A stretch of DNA of 64,000 bases from Multifurca ochricompacta. Its lineage: Eukaryota > Basidiomycota > Agaricomycetes > Russulales > Russulaceae. The stretch is taken from positions 49,343 to 113,342 of the forward strand of contig WTXG01000122.1 of assembly GCA_022496185.1 (NCBI GenBank). Direction: 5' to 3'. This document shows, piece after piece, positions 42,138 to 52,106 of the stretch. The notes beneath the pieces are model-generated. The model had not been told where the DNA came from. It did no database searches and saw nothing but the letters and a program-made list of their open reading frames with translations. Each line of letters begins with the position of its first letter. Position 1 is the first letter of the stretch. The position numbers and the translations under genes were made by a program.

Positions 42138-44555
42138 ATGTCCAAACTCAGATATTCCCCAGGAAGTCAAGCCCAAAAAGATTCACCTCGGCCGGCACCA
42201 CTAAATGACCTTCGACGCTTGCGAAAGATTCGTCGGACCCGTGCCCGTAAACGAATTTTTAAAAGAATTTGTCTCAGGAGCACAAGAAAGACGACCAACA
42301 AATGAAATATTGTTTCCCCACTCATCCATCTCACAACGTGAAGACGAATTTGCAAGTCGACTCCTCCATTTAATCTATGCATACTTCCACACTTACAACG
42401 AGGATAGATTCAAGCAATCGAGGTATCTGGTATTTGTCCCAAACTGAAATTTATCAATACCACTTCTCGCCGAGACAAATCACGCCGTTCGAAACCCAAT
42501 ATCTCCATCTATTCGGGGTGCACGGGAAACCTACAGTCATTGAATTGGAAATTGGCCGACTTGTGGATCGTGAACAAGAGCGAAAATGAGGATATATTCC
42601 GCTTTCTCGGAGAGATGAAGAGGATGAAGGGCGAGGACAAGGACAAGGGCAAGGAAGATGACCTGAAGGAGGACGAAGTCGAAGATGAGTTGGAGAGCCG
42701 CATGGATACCATTTACCGAATCTGCCGCCAGTTGATTGGCTATGCCTTAGAGCTTCATCAATCTCAATTCCGCGTTTTCTCCTTTTCGATCTTTCTTTTT
42801 GGCCAAAGGGGTCGCCTCCTTCGATGGGATCGCAGTGGCGTCATATACACAGAATCATTCGAGTGGCTTACCCAACCCGACACCCTCCTCGAATTCATCT
42901 GGAGATTCAATTTCCTCTCCGTCGTCGAGCGTGGCCATGACAGCACTGTTACTCCTGTGACAGACGACGAAGCAGAGGTAGCACTTCCTAAACTGAAGAG
43001 ATACCCTGGTTTGGAGAACACCAAGAAGGCAGATCTTCGGAGGTTCCTTGTTCACGACGATCGAAGCGCCGATGGAGATCTCAGAGGTTACATCACACCG
43101 AACGCAGTATGGGATACAGGAGGTCTATTTGGTCGCTCTACATTCGGCTATATCGCGTTTGATGTCGCAAGTACAAATCTGGTATACCTCAAGGATTTTT
43201 GGCGGACCGACCTTCCTGGAATTCAAAAGGAAAGTGATATATATTGCAAGCTACACGACGCACAGGTGCCCAACATACCAAGACTGGGTCCAGCAGGTGA
43301 CGTTCCTCTGTCACCTGAGTGCACTGCCACTGCCTCGTTTGCCACACAAAGGACAAGGACACAGGACTATCTGACAATTCCTGACGGTGAACATGAGTGG
43401 TGTCCTGGGCAGCTGCACGTCGATCCATATGTTCATTATCGACTGGTGTTGGAGACCCTTGGAAAATCTCTTAGCACATTCAAATCAACAAGACAGTTGT
43501 GCGAAGTTATTCGGGACGCGATCGTAGGTAAGCAATTTCGTTTGTTACTCATGGAATGTATGCTGATGGGTCATGACAGCTCACTCTGCTGCGTATGAGA
43601 GGGCTCAGATTCTACATCGGGATGTGAGCGCTGGAAACATCTTGATCACAGAGGAGGGCACTGGAATGTTAATTGATTGGGACTTGTCGAAGCAAGTGCA
43701 CAAGGGCGTCGAGGAAGGTCCAAGGCAGCATTCGCGCACGGTATGTCATCTGTGAAGATTTCTCATGGATTGTGTGCTAATTTGAATTGTGTGCAGGGTA
43801 CATGGCAATTCATTTCGATTTCGCGTTTAAGGGAACCTCGGTATACGGCTCATGAAGTCTCAGATGACCTGGAGTCGTTTTTTTGGGTACTTCTATATCA
43901 GATTGCAAGATGCAGGAATATCTTGAAGATAGATGTGTCAAATGACATGCAAGAGGTATTCGATGACTACATCAAGTTAAGTCATGACCGTCTTGTCAGA
44001 GGCGGCCGTGGCAAACTTATCTGCCTCATTGGCGGTAACCTTTCTCCCCGAATCGTCAAGGATCTCCTTAGGACCGCAGAAGGGCTTATCAACGTCTCCT
44101 GCACGAAGATAATTGAAGAACTACGCTCCCTTTTTCATGACTATTACCTCCATGTGGAAACACAATTTGAAACAAGCACACAAACCCAAATAGACATTGA
44201 AGAAATGCGGCGGGACGATTCACGAGTCAAAGAGGCTCAGGAGAAGCTTCGTTCTCCTGAATTTGTGTTATCAATCATGAACAAGTACCTCGCATCTAAA
44301 TGGGACATTGAAGACGACGGTAGCCTGGATAAGACGGATATGGGCCACGATGCATCGAAGAGCAGGTATCGGCGGAAGAGGAAGGCGGAAGATGTTAACT
44401 CGGGGGAGAAGAATTCAGATCAGGTTCGTTGGGGGAGATTGCCACCCAGTTCAATACAGCCGTCAAGTGATGTAGTTTCATCGCGGAGCAAAGGGACGAG
44501 TAAGACACTATACAGTAAATCATCGCAGAAATCAGTTTCTAGTTTACTGAAATAA
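42138..44555 (+). CDS. FunK1-type fungal protein kinase, gene B1
   Basis: Same family as A1 and A2. Exons: about 42205-42355, about 42408-43527, 43580-43740 and 43797-44555. The upstream ATG 42138 opens a frame that ends at 42305 and does not match the kinase. The kinase frame starts with [13 protein letters not shown] at ATG 42205, so the N terminus is either shortened or broken relative to A1. The exon 1-2 junction is unresolved. The front part is clearly diverged, with an acidic and Lys-rich insert ([19 protein letters not shown]). From [11 protein letters not shown] onward it is nearly identical to A1 and A2. Catalytic motifs [10 protein letters not shown] and IDWDLSK are intact. A short segment near 44140-44210 ([19 protein letters not shown]) is specific to B1. 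Confidence 0.78.
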
Positions 44556-44619
44556 TAACGAGTTTGGGATCGGGACTGCCTCTCTAGATTTGTTTTAGAT
44601 TTTGTTATAGTGTCTGCAT

Positions 44620-45392
44620 TAGGGTTGCGGAAAAAATAGGTACTGTTTTCCAACCCAATATTTACCAATATTTACCAGTAAATTACTGGACCGCAGTAAT
44701 TTACGAGGTCACGTGCCCACGTGACTCAGATATGACAGTACTACAAAACAGCATAACTATCTATTTGCACATTCTTGACAACTTATCTCACTGTCATCAA
44801 AGGCTCGCTTGCATGCTAATTCAAAACTGTCTGTGAAATTTTTTGATATCAAGAACAGGCTCTTTTCGAAGTCAGATGGCAAACTGGATGAGAATCCGGA
44901 TGACGACGAGGATGATAGCTGGTTGGATGAGCCGAATCTTGAGACGTTCCATCTGAACATTCTCTTGAGGTCTCACCAACCATTGATCTGTCATCTCTGT
45001 GGAAACGCAGCCTGATAAATCTGGTCAAAACAACTGCTTTGTAAGATACAGAAATACTGTCTTTAAATACTGTAAGGACTGTGCTGTGCTGTGATCATAA
45101 GGAATGTACTTAATCATAACTAATCATAATAAATGAGTGTAAGTATCATCCTGCACTGCCAACACCGGTCACCTCTGATGCGGTCCGGCCTACTCTGATC
45201 CGTTACCGGCTCAACAATCTCAGTGTCTTGCAGCAGCTCTTTCTGATGAACCATCAAGTGACACTTCTGTGGCTGCTCCTAACCCTCCAGAAGCTCTTGA
45301 AGAGCCCCTAGACCAGTAAATTACCACCTTCCCATTGGACCCTCTGTAAATTACCAGTAAATTATTGGCCTTGAATATTTTCCGCAACCCTA
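44620..45392 (+). mobile_element. hAT-type non-autonomous element, family C, copy C2
   Basis: Starts TAGGGTTGCGGAAAA, ends TTTTCCGCAACCCTA, flanked by the 8-bp duplication GTCTGCAT (44612-44619 and 45393-45400). It keeps the coding-looking shred SKSDGKLDENPDD also present in C1. It is split by a copia solo LTR at 44998-45216. It lies in the kinase B1 3' flank, and the A-type 3' flank sequence ('gttgatcacctgatttgg') resumes at 45411. Confidence 0.9.
44998..45216 (-). mobile_element. Copia-type solo LTR (219 bp)
   Basis: Plus-strand sequence starts TGTGGAAACGCAGC and ends CCGGCTCAACA, flanked by the 5-bp duplication ATCTC (44993-44997 and 45217-45221) inside MITE C2. It is the reverse complement of the LTR family at 58035-58443 ('tgttgagccggtaacgg' and 'gctgcgtttccaca') but about half as long. 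Confidence 0.88.
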
Positions 45393-45639
45393 GTCTGCAT
45401 GAATTAAAGTTGATCACCTGATTTGGTGGTGTCGCCTTGTAGTCCATTTGGGTGGAGACGAAACCCGAGGCTTGACATAAACATAACACGGAACTTGGAG
45501 AAAAACGGCCATTTTTGTAGCAAGGCCTAAGCATAAAAAGTTGACTCACTTCGTCGTTCTCACTTATTGACAACGTTTCGCTCGAGGGAAGCGCCAGTGT
45601 AAATGAGACTAAGGTAGACTTACCTTGCACTGGCATATG

Positions 45640-46140
45640 AGTCCTGACATTGAGTTCTTCTCCCCAGAATGGTGGAGGGGACAGTCGAAGGTTCTCATCA
45701 CTATATAGAACGGGATCAAAGTCTCGCAGGATCAGGTGCCCCCTGGTTGTAAGTATTTTTATGGTCATGCAGGTATTGTAACGCCATCTTCCGAGTCCAC
45801 CCCTGTGCAGTTGGCAAGCTCGATCGTTCCCAGCATTTCGTTCGGAAACGGCTTGGTGACATCTTGCTGAAAAAATGTTATCTTCCTGTCCCCAGGTCTA
45901 TCTGCTCGAGGGTACGCGGAGGAAATGTCGCACGCGAAGACTTGAACGTTGCGATCCCGTACATCGGGCAAGAAGGCGAATTCATGCGCCCAAGCGCCTG
46001 TCCCAGTAGCTACATCGATCACATTGGAGACGTGCGCGGTGTTGATCTGAGGCAGGAGGAGCTGTGGATAGTCCCAAACTCTCTTAAAAAGGCATATTGG
46101 CCGTTCAACCTTTCCTCCAGAATTCGTCAGGGCTGCTTTA
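45640..46140 (-). pseudogene. SAM-dependent methyltransferase relic
   Basis: Minus-strand fragment with the class I methyltransferase glycine motif NVIDVATGTGAWAHEF at about 46020, followed by VQVFACDISSA and ITFFQQDVTKPFPNEMLGT, and then in another frame GHLILRDFDPVLYSDEN near 45720. This resembles the fungal secondary-metabolism methyltransferases of the LaeA/TAM type. An intron may lie after GTIELAN, but a further frame change is needed before GHLILRD and the end is missing, so it is a relic. It is not present upstream of CDA1 in unit 1. Its substrate is unknown. Confidence 0.65.
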
Positions 46141-46936
46141 CAATGTTGGATACATTGGAAGCTCTTGAAGATTAGTACTGTTTGCTACTTTCGAAGGCTG
46201 TAGCACGCAATGAAACAAAGAATCAAGAACTAGTCTGGAGAGACAAACGATCGAGAAGGCAGGACGGGCCGGAACGGGTAGAGGCATCCTTACATACCAC
46301 ATATCTCTGATGTTTGATGATCTGACCACCTGTTCTGCTGCCTGCTGCATTTTATTTTCCTTGCGGGGTTTCAGTCACCCATACTCACACTCAACTGTTT
46401 TCATTAATATGGGGCCCCCTGTAGTGTCACACTTGGAAACAAACGAGAACGGTGTGATGTTATCTAAGCCTTGAACGAGTTTATCTGGGCAGATCGACTG
46501 ATGCAATTGACATGCCTTTGCAGACTCAGACTATATTGCGTCCCTTAGCGTTGAGAGCGCCAATCCCTCGGTGTCATTGGTAGGCGTGCGCCGTATACGC
46601 AGGGCCAAATGCGGGACAGTTCGATCTCACATCACGAACTCGTTCCTGAATAATCCTTTTAATTGGTTTTGTACACACCCTGTCAGGTCTGGTACGGAAG
46701 ACGTTGAACCGGTAGAAAAATCCGGGCATTCCTCGCTTAAGGTCTGCCTTGACATGTGCTGCTCTACAACTTAATTTATTAGCGAAACAAAGCGCGATGC
46801 CTTATGGGGTCACAGCCTGCTGGCAAGTACTCAGGGAAATGACCCATTGCCTTACGCTTAAAAGTGGGTTTGCCTCCTTCCCCCCCAAAAAGGTACATTT
46901 TTTCTTTGTGCCCAGTGGTGCCCAGTGTCTTTCGAG

Positions 46937-48760
46937 ATGTTCGATTGGCGAGCTCTTAGCCTCTTCATTACACTCCTTGCAGCGTCGTCGGTGCTCGCGC
47001 AACCCCACATTTCTAAGCGGTCCAAAGCCAAACGTTCTGGTGCGCATTCTTATTTTTTTTTGTCCTATCTCGCAGCTTCTCTCAAATTCCTCCTTTTCCT
47101 TGCTCATCTCACCACCTTTTGGCGCCTAGATGCGAATCAAGAGTGCACCCCATACTATTACCCCCCATCGGAACAGTACATTCACAAATTTCCGCCAATA
47201 TGGCAGCCTGCAACCCTTCTTCCAAATGATAGTGCCGGTCAAGCGATGTGGACGAAGATCTCCGGTAGCATTCCGACTAACATTCAGCCAAAGGGGCAGC
47301 CCGGCGACAGCACTGCCAATGTGAATTATAATTCGCAGAAAGACCCGGATTGCTGTGAGTGGTTTCCCTTTCTCTTGTACCCATCAGGTCGCTTGGAGAT
47401 AAAGAGGTTGGTGCAACGTTTTTATGCACCTTGCTCAAGGCACGAACACGCGTAATGTGCTCGGCTTTAGCTCACCACCCATGCATTATTTGTATAGTCC
47501 TGAGGTGAAGGGAGATGTCTAAGCGCGCGCCCAACCTTAAAAATAGAACTCGGAGCTTATCGTCTCTTGATTATACAGGGTGGACCAAGACTCAATGCAC
47601 GAAACCAAAGTTGAAGGGGCTGCCGCTAGACGTGGCGAGCATACCTGAGCCCAGGTCGATGGGGTACGGATTCGATGACGGGCCGAATTGTTCCCATAAT
47701 GCATTCTATGACTATCTGGCAAGCCAGAATCAAAAGGCGACAATGTACTTTATTGGGAGTAATGTTCTCAACTGGCCGCGGGAGGCACAGCGGGCGCTCG
47801 CGGATGGGCATGAGATTTGCGTTCGTGAGTGGCTTGTCTTTTTTGACTGGATGTTTTCCTCATCAAGCACCGGAACTGATTACCGGATTATGGGTGACAG
47901 ACACATGGTCACATCATTATAGTGAGTTCTGGTGACCCTGTTGATGATTGTTCACGATGTGATCTGTTGCTGATGTGTTCTACTCCAGTGACTGCGTTTC
48001 AGAGCCGTGACGCGTTTGCGGAATTATGGTATTCCGTACGTGGTCTAGTTTGGCTAGTTGGGGTTAGTGGTACTCGTACTGGTACTGACTGTAAAGCTTG
48101 CGCACAGCTGCAAGCCGTGAAAGCTGTCGTCGGCGTTACTCCGACCTGCTGGCGCCCTCCCTATGGTGACGTTGACGTGAGTGTAGTCTCTTACAAGAAT
48201 ATTCAGGATGATTGACAATGGCGCGTTTCTTGTGGTGTTAAGGACCGGATCCGTGCAATCGCTAATGCTCTAGGGCTACGGACGATCATGTGGAAGTATG
48301 ACTCGAATGATTGGCGCGCCGTACCTTCTGAGGTGGACGCGTCCTACAACTCGTTCGTTCACAGCGCGACCGCGGGCGAGTTCAACACGGTCGGGGCTAT
48401 CATGCTCACTCACGAGTTGAACACTTTTACGATGCAGGAAGCAATGAAATGGTATCCGCAGTTGAAATCGGCTTTCAAGGTTCGTTAATCCTTCACCTGT
48501 CGACAATGATACTCTAAACGGGATCCATTACTCCACTTTATGCTGTTTTTATTTTGCGTTAGTATATCGTCCCAGTTGGTGTCGCCCTGAATAAAACACG
48601 GCCTTACGAAGAGGGGAACCATTTATTACCCACATTTCAGCAATGTAGGTATTTCAATAACATGGGGTCCTTCACCTTTATCGTATTCACAAGATGGGTT
48701 CATTCATTAAATGTTGTTATTTTTTCAACAGACACCTCTGGCCAGACAACTGTTGGTTGA
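46937..48760 (+). CDS. Chitin deacetylase (carbohydrate esterase family 4), copy 2
   Basis: Same nine-exon structure as CDA1: 46937-47039, 47130-47354, 47579-47824, 47901-47921, 47989-48035, 48108-48176, 48243-48479, 48563-48644 and 48732-48760. From exon 5 on it is offset from CDA1 by exactly 44329 with no indel. The signal peptide region differs (ITLLAASSVLAQPH; one extra codon and a basic KRSKAKRSG stretch). Catalytic motifs are identical to CDA1, including FDDGPNCSHN, HTWSHH, CWRPPYGDVD, DSNDW and IMLTHELN. Predicted secreted enzyme of about 352 residues acting on cell-wall chitin. As in CDA1, a hydrophobic stretch (SALGSLFSVIVLPTSL, near 48820-48870) that could be a GPI tail lies out of frame downstream. 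Two bases of this stretch are missing in CDA1. Confidence 0.85.
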
Positions 48761-49715
48761 TGCACCGATATCAACGCCAAGGCAGGTTCTGAGAACGTCA
48801 AGCTGTAACCCCTTGTCTTCACCTAGCGCATTGGGGTCGCTGTTCTCCGTCATTGTGCTTCCTACCAGCCTCGCACTTAATGATTGTCTTTTTTTTCATC
48901 CTTCCAGTGATGGATAAGTATTAATCCCTTTCAACCATAATTCAAACTGGATTCCAGTATGCTGGCCAGATTCACAACACACGAACACATTTTACATATT
49001 TTTATCACATACATAATGAATGGTGTTGCAATCGAGTGATTAATCACATCGCATCCAACCCCCAGTTGTCTAAATGTGTGTAGATCGCCTCACGCGGATT
49101 TGGTTACATCGCGTGAGTTGCCATTCTGGATTGCTGTACTGGTATCCTGGCAGAAATGCAGATGACTAGACCATCGGCTCGGGCTCTGGACCCGAAACCT
49201 TCTGGCTCCGCTTGATCCAGCCCGTCTCGTTCTTTCACCTCACCCCCTTCATTCGCTGCCCTTGTCTCGCGCTCGCGTCTAGACACTCACCGCGCCGAGG
49301 AATATCTTTGCCTATTGCTGTAAAAACTTCACCCCTCTGTTGGTCAAGCCTTCATTAGTCTCCTTTCGCCACCACTCTCCCGTGCCACCACCAAGTTTTG
49401 AATGTGGTGCAATGCGATCGTTGTCAGGAACCATTTGATATTTTTAGCTATTGTGGCTATTTCGGTTATGCCATGAAATGTCCGTCCTGTTCTTTGCATG
49501 TCAATGAAATCCAACCCGTCTTACCGTGCAAGTCGTTCATTTACGCTACCTGGAACTAAAAAACGATAGGCCCCATATCTTGCAATATATGCAAGATCAA
49601 CTGACCTGTATTTCGTTGCGCCTGTGCCTCGAGTCACTTGGAAACGGTGGCGGGTGGTGGGAATTTCCGCAAAGCGGACTGGCAGGAGTTAGGAAATCTG
49701 CCCCCAAATTGGGGT
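48761..49715. other. CDA2 3' flank
   Basis: Nearly identical to the CDA1 3' flank (4432-5388). No gene recognised. Confidence 0.6.
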
Positions 49716-50099
49716 TAGTGATGTTCCGGCCCGGCTTGGCCCAAAAGCCGCGGCTTTGGCTCGGCCTGAGGCGGCTCCGGCTTTCCTGAAGTCTGGGCCA
49801 AGCCAAAGCTGCCACAGACGGCTTGGCCCTGGCCCGGCTTGGCCCAAGCCGCGGCTTTTTGCAGAGAAAATTTTATGACATATAACTAGTAGTTATAGTT
49901 CAGCTAATCCAAATCTGACTTGGTGTGTTACATATTGCAAAGCTATATCAAAGAAAAAGTTTGAAATGCTGTGATAAACATGATCATGTGACCCAAATCA
50001 ACCACTTTGTGATCAGATTTCTACTGATTTTGACAATTGCTATTGCACTTGTATGTGCTGTTGAAAGCCACGGCCTGAGCCGGGCCAGGCACATCACTA
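49716..50099. mobile_element. hAT MITE, family A, copy A2 (384 bp)
   Basis: Starts TAGTGATGTTCCGG, ends GGGCCAGGCACATCACTA, flanked by the 8-bp duplication ATTGGGGT (49708-49715 and 50100-50107). Unit 1 has a single ATTGGGGT followed by CATAAAGG near 5381-5396, the empty site. It is shorter than A1 because the right GC-rich arm is mostly missing. Confidence 0.9.
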
Positions 50100-50107
50100 A
50101 TTGGGGT

Positions 50108-50937
50108 CATAAAGGGGTCAAGGAGTCACCACTTTAGGCCTGGCCATAGCCAAACGTTGGGCGAGGGAAGGAAGTGCGGGTGGGCAAGTTCCAAGGAAAT
50201 GAGTTTCGCAAAGCAAAAATTTGAACACGATGGACGTGCTCGTGGATGCTGCCTCCACGATTCATTGATGCTCACATGCCCTTGAAAATGCTACTGTGGC
50301 ATGTTGATCTTCAAGTAGGATTCACGATGTTAGTACACATCTCTAGGTGTAAAGACAGGTGTGCTTGGGTGAGGGTAGTGGAGAAGCATCCATTCCACCA
50401 TTGTCAGTGACCTCCTGATTGTTAATAAGCATTGAACGGCTCTAGTTATGACTGAAACTTGGGTGCAACATAATTAAAACGTTTGACACCATATTGATGG
50501 CAGCTTGCAAACGCAAGCAAAATAGACATGTGTATGGTGTCTTGTTTGATATAGATCCATCCCATCAGAATCGAATCAAATATATTAAATCGGACTAGTG
50601 TTGGGTTTTCAGTCACATGTCCTAAATTACAACATTCAGAATCACCGCTCACAGCCTGTTCCACTGCTGTGGAGTGAGATAAAGGAAAAGAGCAAGAGTC
50701 AAGGGACAATGCGCCAACGTTTGATAACAATGATAATGTTGAATGCATCGATGAGGCCGAAATGCGTTGAATGGTTGATACGTCAAATTGTTTGTGTCTA
50801 TTCCGATGTTATGTGATCTATACACCTCTTTCTTTGTCGCTTTTGCTTTCTACCCCCCTTCAACCCCTAGGCAGCACCCTCAATGCCTTGATGTCATTCC
50901 TCAAGAACCTTCAAGAAGGTTCTAGTTAGGTAAATGC
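50108..50937. other. Intergenic DNA of unit 2 with repeat R1
   Basis: Matches 5389-5665 and 6184-6712 of unit 1. It includes R1 (about 50101-50190) and the empty site of MITE A1 (CATCCATT near 50388-50395). No gene seen. Confidence 0.55.
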
Positions 50938-51250
50938 AGCTGTAAAAGGGGTTTAGATAATAGTTCAGTTATTGTGGTCAAAAGTTATATATTTATTAGT
51001 ACTATTTAGTGGATAAGCTATTACTAAGTGTTAGCTAACTATGGTAAGATATACTAATACTCACTTCAGTTGTTGTGTCAAACTGAAGTGAACTCGTACA
51101 GAGTTCCTTATATACTACCAAAGGGATACAAGGAACGTGTTGCTGAATCAGTTAATAGACGCACTTTAGATTAGATTATCATGATCAAGAGATCGGGTGT
51201 CCGGGTGTCCGGTCTAAACTATCCGGTCGCTACCGGCACGTCTCATCTCA
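50938..51250 (-). repeat. Old copia-type solo LTR relic, unit 2 copy
   Basis: Counterpart of 6713-7053, shorter by several small deletions ('gttcagttattgtggtcaaaagtt', 'ctcacttcagttgttgtgtcaaactgaagtg'). Confidence 0.5.
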
Positions 51251-51811
51251 TCACTTTGGATTCCTGGAATAGTTTTTGATTGATTGCTCAAGATCAACAC
51301 AAAAATAGGTGGCAGCCGAAGCTGGGGTGCCTTTGTGCTGGGTCTTATTGTACGGTGCGGGGTTTAATTGCTGCTCTGGATTTATGTGGGAAGTCCTGCA
51401 GACTCGGAATACATATCGAAATTCATTTTAAAAATATGGCAAGCAGAGCTCCACCATCTCAGGTGGCGCAAATGAGACAAGAACAAGTGGTTGCACAGTT
51501 AATTTTCAAGTTTGATTCCGAATGAGTGGAAGAAGCGGATCTAAAATCGTGGGCCACCTCTTATATAGATGGGGGATTGGGGGTGCCAATATAAATCGAG
51601 AGTTTGTAGAGTGCCATAGAAGTAATGTTGAGCAACAACAAAAAACAGCACATTGAGACCCAGCCATCATCCCTTCCTTGCACACGTGACGGTGTCAGTG
51701 TGTTAGTCTGCATGCCAAGATGGGTAGTTTGACCCGGCAAACCTATACATGCTTAACATAATAAGGTGAAACCTACACAATTTCAGCCTGACATACTGAC
51801 GCTGTGACTAC

Positions 51812-51826
51812 AATGCCCATTGAATT
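51812..51826. other. Empty site of LINE1
   Basis: AATGCCCATTGAATT, the single-copy counterpart of the LINE1 target-site duplication AATCCCCATTGAATT. The flanks match unit 1 on both sides ('gtgactac' before, 'gtaata' after). Confidence 0.9.
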
Positions 51827-52106
51827 GTAATATAGAGATACAGGTCCTCGAGATCCAGTCAAGTCACGCCCACACGTGACCAAACGCGTCCACTTGCAAC
51901 TTTAAGGTTCAACTTTTTGCGACACGCTCTTCTCAGTCGTTGCGCTCCGCTCAGACCCTGTTGACTCATTATCGATAATCTCAACACCGCTCCAAAAACC
52001 CTAATACTCCATCTGATTGCGTCCGACTGTCTAGGCTCACCTATTTAGTGCCACCTGTAAGTGTTCCCTCCATTCAACCCTCCCCACGCCCTCCTTGTCT
52101 CACAAC

